Shown: piece by piece, positions 25,611 to 41,099 of the stretch
Numbering within the stretch: the first letter of the stretch is position 1
Layout of the letters: every line of letters starts with the position of its first letter
DNA from: Symsagittifera roscoffensis
Lineage: Eukaryota > Xenacoelomorpha > Acoela > Convolutidae
Reading direction: 5' to 3'
Length of the DNA: 64,000 nt
Assembly (NCBI RefSeq): GCF_963678635.1
Contig: NC_087067.1
Coordinates: 59,130,487 to 59,194,486 of the forward strand
Made by a program: the position numbers and the translations under genes
Notes under the pieces: generated by a model
Seen by the model: the letters and a program-made list of their open reading frames with translations, nothing else
Database searches by the model: none
Told to the model about the DNA's origin: nothing

Positions 25611-28609
25611 GTTTGTATTGCATATCACTTGTGAGACGCTAGTTTGTATCGCATATCATTTGTATGACACTAGTTTATATTGCATGTCATTTTTATGTCG
25701 CTAGTTTGTATCGCATATCTTTTGATTGACGCTATTTTGTATTGTAAATCATTTGCATGACGCTAGTTTGAATCGCATGTCATTTGTATGACGCTAGTTT
25801 GCATCGCATCTCATTTGTATGACGTAAGTTTATATCCCATCCTTTTTTTATTACGCTAGTTTGTATTGCATGTCAACTGTATAGCGCTAGTTTGTATCAC
25901 ATGTCATTTGTATGACGCTAGTTTGTACTGCATATCAATTGTGGGACGCTAAATGTATCACATATCTTTTGTGCGTCGCTATCTTGTATCGCATGTCCTT
26001 TGTATGGCGCTAGATTGTATCGCATGTCAATTGTATGACGCTAGTTTGTATCTTATGTCAGTTGTTTGACGCTAGTTTGAATTGCATATTATCTGCGAGA
26101 CGCTAAATTATATCGCTTATTCGTTGTATGACGCTAGTTTGTTTTGCATATCATTTGTGAAACGCTTGTTTGTATCGCATGTCATTTGTATGACACTAGT
26201 AGGTATAGCATGTCATTTGTATGACTCAAGTTTACATCGCATACCGTTTGTATGACGCTAGTTTGTATCACATTACATTTGTATGACGCCAGTTTATATC
26301 GCGTGTCATTTGTTTGACGCTAGTTTGTATTGCATATCTTTTTTGAGACGCTAACTTGTATCGCATATCATTTGTGCGACGCTAGTTTGTATGGCATGTC
26401 ATTTGTTTGGCGCTAGTTTGTATCGCATATCATTTGTATGACGCTAGTTGGTACCGCATGTCATTTGTATGACGCTAGCTCGTATTGCTTTTTATTCTTG
26501 TGACATTAGTTTGTATTTTATCTCATTTGTGAGACGCTAGTTTGTATCGCATGTCATTTGTATGACTTTAGTTTTTATCGCATTTAAATTGTTAACACTG
26601 GTTTTTACCGCATATCACTTTTATGACAACAGTTTGTGTCACATGTTGTTTGTATCAAGCTAGTTTGTATTGCATATCACTTGTGAGACGCTAGTTTGTA
26701 TCGCATATCTTTTGTATGACACTAGTTTATATCGCATGTCATTTTTATGTCGCTAGTTTGTATCGCATATCTTTTGATTGACGCTATTTTGTATTGTAAA
26801 TCATTTGTATGACGCTAGTTTACATCGCATATCATTTGTATGACGCTAGTTTGTATCACATTACATTTGTATGACCCCAGTTTATATCGCGTGTCGTTTG
26901 TTTGACGCTAGTTTGTATTGCATACATTTTTTGAGACGCTAACTTGTATCGCATATCATTTGTGCGACGCTAGTTTGTATGACATGTCATTTGTTTGGCG
27001 CTAGTTTGTATCGCATGTCATTTGTATGACGCTAGTTGGTACCGCATGTCATTTGTATGACGCTAGCTCGTATTGCATTTTATTCTTGTGACATTAGTTT
27101 GTATTTTATGTCATTTGTGAGACGCTAGTTTGCATCACATGTCATTTGTATGACGCTAGTTTTTATCGCATTTAAATTGTTAACACTGGTTTATACCGCA
27201 TATCACTTTTATGACAACAGTTTGTGTCACATGTTGTTTGTATCAAGCTAGTTTGTATTGCATATCACTTGTGAGACGCTAGTTTGTACCGCATATTGTT
27301 TGTATGACACCAGTTTATGTCGCATGTCATTTTTATGTCGCTAGTTTGTATCGCATAACTTTTGATTGACGCTGTTTTGTATTGTAAATCATTTGTATGA
27401 CGCTAGTTTACATCGCATATCATTTGTATGACGCTAGTTAGTACCGCATGTCATTTGTATGACGCTAGTTCGTATTGCATTTTATTCTTGTGACATTAGT
27501 TTGTATTTTATCTCATTTGTGAGACGCTAGTTTGTATCGCATGTCATTTGTATGACGCTAGTTTTTATCGCATTTAAATTGTTAACACTGGTTTATATCA
27601 CTTAATCGCATATCACTTTTATGACAACATTTTGTGTCACATGTTGTTTGTATCAAGCTAGTTTGTATTGCATATCACTTGTGAGACGCTAGTTTGTATC
27701 GCATATCCTTTGTATGACACTTGTTTATATCGCATGTCATTCTTATGTCGCTAGTTTGTATCGCATATCTTTTGATTGACGCTATTTTGTATTGTATATC
27801 ATTTGTATGACGCTAGTTTGAATCGCATGTCAATTGTATGACGCTAGTTTACATCGCATCTCATTTGTATGACGTAAGTTTATATCCCATTTTTTTATGA
27901 CGCTAGTTTGTTTTGCATGTCAACTGTATAGCGCTAGTTTGTATCGCATGTCATTTGAATGACGTTATTTTTTATTGCATCTCATTTGTATGCCAATAGT
28001 TTGTATCGCATGTCATTTGTATGACGCTAGTTTATTTCGTATGTCATATGTATGACGCTAGTTTGTATCGCAGGTCATTTGTATAGCGCTAGTTTGTATC
28101 CCATGTCATTTATATGACGCCAGTTTGTATTACATATCATTTGTGAGAAGCTAGTTTGTATCGCATGTCAATTGTATGACGCTAGTATGTATCGCAATCG
28201 CATGTCATTTGTAAGACGATAGTTCGTGTTACGTATTGTTCGTTTGACGCTAGTTTCTATTGCAACTCAACTGCTAGACGCTAGTTTGTATCGCATGTCA
28301 TTTTTATGACAGTAGATTTTGTCGCATGTCATTTGAATGACGTTATTTTTTATTGCATCTCATTTGTATGCCACTAGTTTGTATCGCATGTCATTTTTAT
28401 GACGCTAGTTTATATCGTATGTCATATGTATGACGCTAGTTTGTATCGCAGGTCATTTGTATAACGCTAGCTCCTATCGCATCTCATTTATACGACGTAA
28501 GTTTATATCGCATAATTTTGTATGACGCTAGTTTGTATTGCAAATCATTCGTATGACGCTAGTTTGTTTTGCATGTCAATTGTGAGACGCTAGTTTGTAT
28601 CGCTTGTCA

Positions 28610-30700
28610 TTTGTATGACGCTAGTTTTTATCGTATGTCTTTTGTATGACGCTAGTTTGTATTGTATATTATTCGTGAGTCGCTAGTTTGTATCGCAAAT
28701 TGTTAGTATGACGCTAGTTTGTAACGCAGGTCATTTGTATGACGTTAGCTTGTATCGCATCACATTTGTATGACGTTAGTTTATCTCACATGCCATTTGT
28801 ATGACGCTAGTTTGTATTGCATATCATTCGTATGAAGCTAGTTTGTATTGCATCTCGTTTGTGAGACGCTTCTTTGCAACGCATGTCATTTGTATGCCGC
28901 TAGTTTGAATCGCATGTCATTTGTATGACGCTAGTTTACATCGCATCTCATTTGTATGACGTAAGTTTATATCCCATCCTTTTTTTATTACGCTAGTTTG
29001 TATTGCATGTCAATTGTATAGCGCTAGTTTGTATCGTATGTCACTTGTATGACGTTAGTTTGCATCGCATCGCATTTGTATGCCGCTAGTTTGTATCGCA
29101 TGTCATTTGTATGACGCTAGTTTATATCGCACCTCAGTTGTATGGCGTTAGTTAAAATCGCATGCCATTTGTATGACGCTAGTTTGTATCGCAGGTCATT
29201 TGTATGACGATAGTTCCTATCGCATCTCATTTGTATGACATAAGTTTATATCGCATGCCTTTTGTATGACGCTAGTTTGTATTGCAAATCATTTGTATGA
29301 CGCTAGTCTGTATTGCTTGTCATTTGTGAGTCACTAGTGTGTATCGCTTGTCGTTTTTTTGACGCTAGTTTCTATCGCATGTCATTTGTATGACGCTAGT
29401 TTGTATTGCATATCATTCGTGAGTCGCTAGTTTGTATCGCATATCAATTGTATGACGCTAGTTTGTAACGGAGGTCATTTTTTTACGCTAGTTTTTATCG
29501 CATCCTTTTTTTAGGACTTTTGACGCTAGTTTGTATCGCATCTCAATTATATGACGCTAGTTTGTATCCTATCTCATTTGTATGATGCTAGTTTGAATCG
29601 CATGTCAATTGTATGATGCTAGTTTGTGTCGCTTGTCGTTTGTATGACGCTAATTTGTATAACATATCATTTTTGAGACGCTAGTTTGTATCGCTTGTCA
29701 TTTGTATGACGCTAGTTTTTATCGTATGTCTTTTGTATGACGCTAGTTTGTATTGTATGTTATTCGTGAGTCGCTAGTTTGTATCGCAAATTGTTAGTAT
29801 GACGCTAGTTTGTAACGCAGGTCATTTGTATGACGTTAGTTTGTATCGCATCACATTTGTATGACGTTAGTTTATCTCACATGCCATTTGTATGACGCTA
29901 GTTTGTATTGCATATCATTCGTATGAAGCTAGTTTGTATTGCATCTCGTTTGTGAGACGCTTGTTTGCAACGCATGTCATTTGTATGCCGCTAGTTTGAA
30001 TCGCATGTCATTTGTATGACGCTAGCTTACATCGCGTCTCATTTGTATGACGTAAGTTTATATCCCATCCTTTTTTTATTACGCTAGTTTGTATTGCATG
30101 TCAATTGTATAGCGCTAGTTTGTATCGTATGTCATTTGTATGACGTTAGTTTGTATCGCATCTCATTTGTATGCCGCTAGTTTGTATCGCATGTCATTTG
30201 TATGACGCTAGTTTATATCGCACCTCAGTTGTATGGCGTTAGTTAAAATCGCATGCCATTTGTATGACGCTAGTTTGTATCGCAGGTCATTTTTATGACG
30301 ATAGTTCCTATCGCATCTCATTTGTATGACATAAGTTTATATCGCATGCCTTTTGTATGACGCTAGTTTGTATTGCAAACCATTTGTATGACGCTAGTCT
30401 GTATTGCTTGTCATTTGTGAGTCACTAGTGTGTATCGCTTGTCGTTTTTTTGACGCTAGTTTCTATCGCATGTCATTTGTATGACGCTAGTTTGTATTGC
30501 ATATCATTCGTGAGTCGCTAGTTTGTATCGCATATCAATTGTATGACGCTAGTTTGTAACGGAGGTCATTTTTTTGACGCTAGTTTTTATCGCATCCTTT
30601 TTTTAGGACTTTTGACGCTAGTTTGTATCGCATCTCAATTAAATGACGCTAGTTTGTATCCTATCTCATTTGTATGACGCTAGTTTGAATCGCATGTCAA
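28610..30700. repeat. Higher-order duplication, 1,092 bp
   Basis: The variant tgttagtatgacgctag lies at 28701 and 29792 (1,091 bp), and the unusual taggacttttgacgctag lies at 29513 and 30605 (1,092 bp by the agg). The order of variants between them is the same in both copies, with few differences by eye. Confidence 0.87.
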
Positions 30701-33700
30701 TTGTATGATGCTAGTTTGTGTCGCTTGTCGTTTGTATGACGCTAATTTGTATAACATATCATTTTTGAGACGCTAGTTTGTATCGCATATCATTTTTATG
30801 ACGCTATTTTGTATTGCATATCATTTGTGAGACGCTAGTTTGTATCACATGTCATTTGTATGAAGCTAGTTTATATCTCATTTTAATTGTATGACGCTAG
30901 TTTGTATCGCATAACAATTGTATAGCTCTATTTTGTAACGCATTTCATTTGTAAGACGCTAGTTTGTATTTAATGCCATTTGTATGACGTTAGTTTGTAT
31001 CGCATCTCATTTGTTTGGCGCTAGTTTGTATAGCATGTCATTTGTAAGACGCTACTTTATATCCCATTTCATATTTATGACAACATTTTGAATCACATGT
31101 CATTTGTGGGACTCTAGTTTGTATTGCTTATCATTTGTGAGACTTCAGTTTGTTTTGCATTTCATTTGTATGACGTTAGTTTATATCGCATGACATTTGT
31201 ATGACGCTAGTTTGTATCGCATATCTTTTGTATGACGCTAGTTTAAATAGCATGTTAGTTGTATAACGCTAGTTTGTATCGCATGCTAATTGTATGGCGC
31301 TAGTTTGTATCGCATGTCATTTGTATGACGCTAGTTTGTTTTGCATGTCATTTGTATGACGTTATTTTTAGCGCATCTCTTTTTTATGGCGATATTTTGT
31401 ATCGCAAGTCGTTTGTATGACGCTAGTTTATATCGCATGTCATTTGTATGACGCTAGTTTTTGTCGCATCTCATTTTTATGACGTTAGTTTATATCGCAT
31501 GCCATTTGTATGACGCTAGTTTGTATTGCATCTGGTTTGTGAGACGCTAGTTTCTAATGCATGTCATTTGTATGCAGCTAGTTTCTACCGCATGCCATTT
31601 GTATGACGCTAGTTTGTGTTGCATATCATTTGGGAGCCGCTAGTTTGTATCGCATATCATTTGTATGACGCTAGTTTGTAACGCAGGTCATTTGTTTGAC
31701 GCTAGTTTACATCGCATGTCATTTGTATGACGCTCGTTTGTATCGCACCTCAATTGTTTGACGCTAGGTTGTATCGCATCTAATTTTTGTGACGCTAGTT
31801 TTTATCGCATGTCATTTGTATGATGCTAGTTTGTATCGAATGTCATTTGAATGACACTAGTTTATATCGCGTCTCATTTGTGTGACGCTAGTTTATATCG
31901 CATGTCATTTGTATGACGCTAAATTGTTTTGCATGTCATTTGTATGACGTAATTTGTATCGCATCTCATTTTTATGGCGCTAGTTTGTATCGCATGGCGT
32001 TTGTATGACGCTAGTTTATATCGCATGTCATTTGTATGACGCTAGTTTCTATCGCACCTCATTTTTATGACGTTAGTTTATATCGCATGCCATTTGTATG
32101 ACGCTAGTTTGTATCGCATATCAATTGTATGACGCTAGTTTGTAACGGAGGTCATTTTTTTGACGCTAGTTTTTATCGCATCCTTTTTTTAGGACTTTTG
32201 ACGCTAGTTTGTATCGCATCTCAATTAAATGACGCTAGTTTGTATCCTATCTCATTTGTATGACGCTAGTTTGAATCGCATGTCAATTGTATGATGCTAG
32301 TTTGTGTCGCTTGTCGTTTGTATGACGCTAATTTGTATAACATATCATTTTTGAGACGCTAGTTTGTATCGCATATCATTTTTATGACGCTATTTTGTAT
32401 TGCATATCATTTGTGAGACGCTAGTTTGTATCACATGTCATTTGTATGAAGCTAGTTTATATCTCATTTTAATTGTATGACGCTAGTTTGTATCGCATAA
32501 CAATTGTATAGCTCTATTTTGTAACGCATTTCATTTGTAAGACGCTAGTTTGTATTTAATGCCATTTGTATGACGTTAGTTTGTATCGCATCTCATTTGT
32601 TTGGCGCTAGTTTGTATAGCATGTCATTTGTAAGACGCTACTTTATATCCCATTTCATATTTATGACAACATTTTGAATCACATGTCATTTGTGGGACTC
32701 TAGTTTGTATTGCTTATCATTTGTGAGACTTCAGTTTGTTTTGCATTTCATTTGTATGACGTTAGTTTATATCGCATGACATTTGTATGACGCTAGTTTG
32801 TATCGCATATCTTTTGTATGACGCTAGTTTAAATAGCATGTTAGTTGTATAACGCTAGTTTGTATCGCATGCTAATTGTATGGCGCTAGTTTGTATCGCA
32901 TGTCATTTGTATGACGCTAGTTTGTTTTGCATGTCATTTGTATGACGTTATTTTTAGCGCATCTCTTTTTTATGGCGATATTTTGTATCGCAAGTCGTTT
33001 GTATGACGCTAGTTTATATCGCATGTCATTTGTATGACGCTAGTTTTTGTCGCATCTCATTTTTATGACGTTAGTTTATATCGCATGCCATTTGTATGAC
33101 GCTAGTTTGTATTGCATCTGGTTTGTGAGACGCTAGTTTCTAATGCATGTCATTTGTATGCAGCTAGTTTCTACCGCATGTCATTTGTATGACGCTAGTT
33201 TGTGTTGCATATCATTTGGGAGCCGCTAGTTTGTATCGCATATCATTTGTATGACGCTAGTTTGTAACGCAGGTCATTTGTTTGACGCTAGTTTACATCG
33301 CATGTCATTTGTATGACGCTCGTTTGTATCGCACCTCAATTGTTTGACGCTAGGTTGTATCGCATCTAATTTTTGTGACGCTAGTTTTTATCGCATGTCA
33401 TTTGTATGATGCTAGTTTGTATCGAATGTCATTTGAATGACACTAGTTTATATCGCGTCTCATTTGTGTGACGCTAGTTTATATCGCATGCCATTTGTAT
33501 GACGCTAAATTGTTTTGCATGTCATTTGTATGACGTTAATTTGTATCGCATCTCATTTTTATGGCGCTAGTTTGTATCGCATGGCGTTTGTATGACGCTA
33601 GTTTATATCGCATGTCATTTGTATGACGCTAGTTTCTATCGCACCTCATTTTTATGACGTTAGTTTATATCGCATGCCATTTGTATGACGCTAGTTTGTT
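30530..33700. repeat. Higher-order tandem duplication, 1,586 bp
   Basis: The aggacttttgacg marker lies at 30605 and 32191, and tctggtttgtgag at 31531 and 33117; both give 1,586 bp, about 51 monomers. The two copies are nearly identical by eye, with rare single-base differences and a one-base indel near 31,950 / 33,536. This is probably one of the youngest duplications in the window. Confidence 0.9.
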
Positions 33701-36700
33701 TTGCATATCATTCGTATGACGCTAATTGTATTGCATCTTGTTTGTGAGACACTAGTTTCTAATGCATGTCATTTGTATGCCGCTAGTTTCTATCGCATGT
33801 CATTTGTATGACGCTAGTTTGAGTTGCATATTTTATTGGAGCCGCTAGTTTGTATCGCATATCATTTGTAAGACGCTAGTTTGTAACACAGGTCATTTGT
33901 TTGACGCTAGTTTATATCGCATGCCATTTGTATGACGCTAGTTTGTATCGAACCTGAATTGTATGACGCTAGTTTGTATCGCATGTCATTTGTATGATGC
34001 TAGTTTGTATCGAATGTCATTTGTACGACACTAGTATGTATAGCATATTAATTGTATGACACTAGTTTTTATCGCATTTCATTTGTACGACGCTAGTTTG
34101 TATCACGTGTCATTTGTATGACGCTAGTTTATATCTCATATTAATTGTATGACGCTAGTTTGAATCGCATATCACTTGTATGGTTCTAGTTTGTTTCGCA
34201 TTTCATTTGTATGACGCTAGTTTGTATTGCATGCCAATTGTATGGCGCTAGTTGTATCGCATGTCATTTGTATGACGCTAGTTTGTATTGCATGTCATCT
34301 GTATGACTTTAATTTGTATCGCATCTCATTTGTATGACGTTAGTTTGAATCGCATGCCATTTGTATGACGCAAGTTTGTTTTGCATATCATTTGTATGAC
34401 GCTAGTTTATATTGCATCTTGTTTGTGAGACGCTAGTTTGTAAAGCAGGTCATTTGTTTGACGCTAGTTTATATTGCATGTCATTTGTATGACGCTAGTT
34501 TGTATCGCACCTCAATTGTATGACGCTAGTTTGTATCGCATCTAATTTTTCTGACGCTAGTTTATATCGCATCTCATTTGTATGATGCTAGTTTGTGTCG
34601 CATGTCATTTGTATGACACTAGTATGTATTGCATGTCATTTGTATGACACTAGTTTTTATCGCATCTCATTTGTTTGACGCTAGTTTGTATCACGTGTCA
34701 TTTGTATGACGCTATTTTATATCTAATGTTAATTGTATGACACTCGTTTGAATCGCATATCACTTGTATGGCTTTAGTTTGTATCGCATTTACTTTGTAT
34801 GAAGTTAGTTCGTATCGCATCTCATTTGTATGACGTTAGTTTATCTCGCATGTCATTTGTAAGACGCTAGTTTGTATTGCATATCATTCGTCTGACGCTA
34901 GTTTGTATTGCATCTCGTTTGTGAGACGCTGGGTTGTAACGCATGTCATTTTTATGCCGCTAGTTTCTATCGCATGACATTTTTATGACGCTATTTTGTA
35001 TCGCATATCATTTGTATGACGCTAGTTTGTAACGCAGGTCATTTGTTTGACGCTAGTTTATATCGCATGTCATTTGTATGACGCTAGTTTGTATCGCACA
35101 TCATTTGCTTGACGCAAGTATGTATCGCATCTCATTTGTATGACGCTAGTTTATATCGCATGCCATTTGTTTGATGCTAGTCTGCATCGCATGTCATTTG
35201 TATGACACAAGTATGTATCACGTGTCATTTGTATGACGCTAGTTTATATCTAATTTTAATTGTATGACGCTAGTTTGAATCGCATATCACTTGTATGGCT
35301 CTAGTATGTATCGCATTTCATTTGTATGACGCTAGTTTGTATTGCATATCATTCGTATGACGCCAGTTTGTATTGCATCTCGTTTGTGAGACGCTAGTTT
35401 GTAAAGCATGTCATTTGTATGCCGCTAGTTTCTATCGCATGTCATTTGTCTGACGCTTGTATTGCATATCATTTGTGAGCCGCTAGTTTGTATCGCATAT
35501 CATGTTTATGAGGCTAGTTTGTAACGCTGGTCATTTGTTTGACGCTAGTTTATTTTGCATGTCATTTGTAGGACGCTAGTTTGTATCGCACATCAATTGT
35601 ATGACGTTAATTCGTATCGCATCTCATTTGTATGGCTCTAGTTTGTATCGCATTTCATTTGTATGACGCTAGTTTGTATTGCATATCATTCGTATGACGC
35701 CAGTTTGTATTGCATCTCGTTTGTGAAACGCTAGTTTATAACGCATGTCAATTGTATGCAGCTAGTTTCCATCGCATGTCATTTGTCTGACGCTTGTATT
35801 GCATATCATTTGTGAGCCGCTAGTTTGTATCGCATATCATTTGTATGAGGCTAGTTTGTAACGCTGGTCATTTGTTTGACGCTAGTTTATTTTGCATGTC
35901 ATTTGTATGATGCTAGTTTTCATCGCACATCATTTGCTTGACGCTAATTTGTATCGCATCTCATTTGTATGACGCTAGTTTATATCGCATGTCATTTGTT
36001 TGATGCTAGTCTGTATCGCATGTCATTTGTATGACACTAGTATGTATAGCATGTCATTTGTATGACACTTGTTTATATCGCATCTCATTTGTATGACGCT
36101 AGTTTGTATCACGTGTCACTTGTATGGCTCTAGCTTGTATTGCATCTCGCTTGTGAGACGCTAGTTTGCAACGCATGTCATTTGTATGCCGCTAGTTTCT
36201 ATCGCATCTCATTTGTAGGATGTTAGTTTATCTCGCATACCATTTGTATGACGCTAGTTTGTATTGCATATCATTCTTATGACGCTAATTGTATTGCATC
36301 TCGCTTGTGAGACGCTAGTTTGCAACGCACGTCATTTGTATGCCGCTAGTTTCTATCGCCTGTCATTTGTATGACGTTAGTTTGTATCGAACATCATTTG
36401 CTTGACGCTAGTTTGTATCGCATCTCATTTGTATGACGCTAGTTTATATCGCATGTCATTTGTATGAACTAGTATGTATAGCATGTCATTTGTATGACAC
36501 TTGTTTATATCGCATCTCAATTGTATGACGCTAGTTTGTATCACGTGTCACTTGTATGGCTCAAGTTTGCATTGCATCTCGCTTGTGAGACGCTAGTTTG
36601 CAACGCATGTCAATTGTATGCCGCTAGTTTCTATCGCATCTCATTTGTAGGATGTTAGTTTATCTCGCATTCCATTTGTATGACGCTAGTTTGTATTGCA

Positions 36701-39700
36701 TATCATTCTTATGACGCTAATTGTATTGCATCTCGCTTGTGAGACGATATTTTGCAACGCATGTCATTTGCATGCCACTAGTTTCTATCGCGTGTCATTT
36801 GTATGGCTCTAGTTTGCATTGCATCTCGCTTGTGAGACGCTAGTTTGCAACGCACGTCATTTGTATGCCGCTAGTTTCTATCGCCTGTAATTTGTATGAC
36901 GTTAGTTTGTATTGCATGTCATTTGTATGACGTTAGTTCGTATCGCATCTCATTTGTATGACGTTAGTTTATCTCGCATGCCATTTTTATGACGCTAGCT
37001 TGTATTGCATATCATTCGTATGACACTAGTATGTATAGCATGTCATTTGTATGACACTTGTTTATATCGCATCTCATTTGTATGACGCTAGTTAGTATCA
37101 CGTGTCACTTGTATGGCTCTAGTTTGTATTGCATCTCGCTTGTGAGAGGCTAGTTTGCAACGCATGTCATTTGTATGCCGCTAGTTTCTATCGCATCTCA
37201 TTTGTAGGATGTTAGTTTATCTCGCATGCCATTTGTATGACGCTAGTTTGTATTGCATATCATTCGTATGACGCTAGTTTGTATTGCATCTCGCTTGTGA
37301 GACGATATTTTGCAACGCATGTCATTTGCATGCCACTAGTTTCTATCGCGTGTCATTTGTATGACGCTAGTTTGCATTGCATATCATTTGTGAGCCGCTA
37401 GTTTGTATTGCATATCATTTGTATGACGCTAGTTTGTAACGCAGGTCATTTGTTTGACAGTAGTTTATCTCGCATGCCATTTTTATGACGCTAGCTTCTA
37501 ATGCATATCATTCGTATGACGCTAGTTTGTTTTGCATCTCGCTTGTGAGACGCTATTTTGCAACGCATGTCATTTGTATGCGGCTAGTTTCTATCGCATG
37601 TCATTTGTATGACGCTAGTTTGTATTGCATATCATTTGTGAGCCGCTAGTTTGTATTGCATATCATTTGTATGACGCTAGTTTGTAACGCAGGTCATTTG
37701 TTTGACGGTAGTTTAAATCTAATGTTAATTGTATGACGCTAGTTTGAATCGCATATCACTTGTATGGCTCTAGTTTGTATTGCATCTCGCTTGTGAGACA
37801 CTAGTTTGCAACGCATGTCATTTGTATTCCGCTAGTTTCTATCGCATCTCATTTGTAAGACGTTAGTTTATCTCGCATGCCATTTGTATGACGCTAGTTT
37901 GTATTGCATATCATTCGTATGACGCTAGTTTGTATTGCATCTCGCTTGTGAGACGCTAGTTTGCAACGCATGAAATTTGTATGCCGCTAGTTTCTATCGC
38001 ATATCATTTGTATGACGCTAGTTTGTAACGCAGGTCATATGTTTGACGGTAGTTTATATCGCATGTCATTTGTATGACGCTAGTTTGTATCGCATGTCAT
38101 TTGTATGACGCTAGTTTGTATCGCACATCATTTGCTTGACGCTAGTTTGTATCGCATCTCATTTGTATGACACAAGTATTTATAGCATGTCATTTGTATG
38201 ACATTTGTTTACATCGCATCTCATTTGTTTGACACTAGTTTATGTCGCATGTCATTTGTTTGATGCTAGTCTGTATCGCATGTCATTTGCATGACACAAG
38301 TATTTATAGCATGTCATTTGTATGACATTTGTTTACATCGCATCTCATTTGTTTGACGCTAAATTATATCTCACGTTAATTGTATGACGCTAGTTTGTAT
38401 CGCATATCACTTGTATGGCTCTAGTTTGTATCGCATTTCATAAGTATGACGCTAGTTTGTTTTGCATGTCATTTGTATGACGTTAGTTTGTATCGCATCT
38501 CATTTATATGGCGCTACTTTGTATCGCATGTCATTTGTATGACGCTAAATTGTATCGCATGTCATTTGTATGACGCTAGTTTGTAATGCATATCATTCGT
38601 GTGCCGCTAGTTTGTATCGCATATTATTTGTATGACGCTAGTTTGCATTGCATATCATATGTGAGACGCTAGTTTGTATCGCATATCATTTGTATGACGC
38701 TAGTTTGTATCATATGTCATTTGTATGACGTCAGTTTGTATCGCATGTTAATTATATGACGCTAGATTGTATTGCATGTCAATTGTATGGCGCTAGCTTG
38801 TATTGCATATCATTCGTATGACGCTAGTTTAATTTGCATCTCGCTTGTGAGACGCTATTTTGCAACGCATGTCATTTGCATGCCGCTAGTTTCTATCGCA
38901 TGTCATTTGTATGACGCTAGTTGTATTGCATATCATTTGTGAGCCGCTAGTTTGTATTGCATATCATTTGTATGACGCTAGTTTGTAACGCAGGTCATTT
39001 ATTTGACGGCAGTTTATATCTAATGTTAATTGTATGACGCTAGTTTGAATCGCATATCACTTGTATGGCTCTAGTTTGTATTGCATCTCGCTTGTGAGAC
39101 GCTAGTTTGCAACGCATGTCGTTTGTATGCCGCTAGTTTCTATCGCATCTCATTTGTAGGACGTTAGTTTATCTCGCATGCCATTTGTATGACGCTAGTT
39201 TGTATTGCATATCATTCGTATGACGCTAGTTTGTATTGCATCTCGCTTGTGAGACGCTAGTTTGCAACGCAGGTCATTTGTATGCCGCTAGTTTCTATCG
39301 CATATCATTTGTATGACGCTAGTTTGTAACGCAGTTCATATGTTTGACGGTAGTTTATATCGCATGTCATTTGTCGACGCTAGTTTGTATCGCATGTCAT
39401 TTGTATGACGCTAGTTTGTATCGCACATCATTTGCTTGACGCTAGTTTGTATCGCATCTCATTTGTATGACACAAGTATTTATAGCATGTCATTTGTATG
39501 ACATTAGTTTGTATTGCATGTCATTTGTATGACGTTAGTTCGTATCGCATCTCATTTGTATGACGTTAGTTTATCTCGCATGTCATTTTTATGACGCTAA
39601 CTTGTATTGCATATCATTCGTATGACGCTAGTTTGTTTTCCATCTTGCTTGTGAGACGCTATTTTGCAACGCATGACATTTGTATGCTGCTAGTTTCTAT

Positions 39701-41099
39701 CGCATATCATTTGTATGACGCTAGTTTGTAACGCAGGTCATATGTTTGACGGTAGTTTATATCGCATGTCATTTGTCGACGCTAGTTTGTATCGCATGTC
39801 ATTTGTATGACGCTAGTTTGTATCGCACATCATTTGCTTGACGCTAGTTTGTAACGCATCTCATTTGTATGACACAAGTATTTATAGCATGTCATTTGTA
39901 TGACATTTGTTTACATCGCATCTCATTTGTTTGACGCTAGTTTATGTCGCATGTCATTTGTTTGATGCTAGTCTGTATCGCATGTCATTTGCATGACACA
40001 AGTATTTATAGCATCTCATTTGTATGACATTTGTTTACATCGTATCTCATTTGTTTGACGCTAGTTTATATCTCACGTTGATTTTATGACGCTAGTTTGT
40101 AACGCATATCACTTGTATGGCTCTAGTTTGTATCGCATTTCATAAGTTTGACGCTAGTTTGTTTTGCATGTCATTTGTATGACGTTAGTTTGTATCCCAT
40201 CTCATTTGTATGGCGCTAGTTTGCATCGCATGTTATTTGTATGACGCTAATTTAATTTATATCCCATTTCATTTGTATGACGCTAAATTGTATCGCATGT
40301 CATTTGTATGACGCTAGTTTGTAATGCATATCATTCGTGTGCCGCTAGTTTGTGTCGCATATTATTTGTATGACGCTAGTTTGTATTGCATATCATTTGT
40401 GAGACGCTAGTCTGTATCGCATATCATTTGTATGACGCTAGTTTGTATCATATGTCATTTGTATGACGTCAATTTGTATCGCATGTTAATTGTATGACGC
40501 TAGATTGTATTGCATGTCAATTGTATGGCGCTAGTTTGTATTGCAAATCATTCGTGAGCCACTAGTTTGTATCGCATATTTTTTTGATGCTAGTTTGTAT
40601 CGCACATCAATTGCTTGACGCTAGTTTGTATTGCATCTCATTCTTATGACGCTAGTTTATATCGCATGTCATTTGTTTGATGCTAGTCTGTATCGCATTT
40701 CATTTGTGTGACACTAGTATGAATAGCATATCATTCGTATGACGCGAGTTTGTTTCGCATCTTGTTTGTGAGACGCTAGTTTCTAATGCATGTCATTTGT
40801 ATGCCGCTAGTTTCTATCGCATGTCTTTTGTATGACGCTAGTTTGTGTTGCATATTATTTGGGAGCCGCTAGTTTTTATCGTATCTCATTTGTAAGACGC
40901 TAGTTTGTAACGCAGGTCATTTGTTTGATGCTAGTTTATATCGCATGCCATTTGTATGACGCTAGTTTGAATCGCACCTCAATTGTATGACGCTAGTTTG
41001 TATCGCATCTTATTTTTATGATGCTAGTTTGTATCGAATGTCATTTGTATGACACTAGTATGTATAGCATATCATTTGTATGACACTAGTTTATATCGC

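Larger units (their letters stand above)
21628..28100. repeat. 31-bp satellite array, zone 2
   Basis: Same 31-bp monomer as zone 1 but with a different set of variants: a ttaacactggttta unit, a gacaacagtttgtgtcaca unit, a gtatcaagctag unit and a gtgggacgctaattt unit. The ttttttaagg unit of zone 1 was not seen. No gene recognised. Confidence 0.95.
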
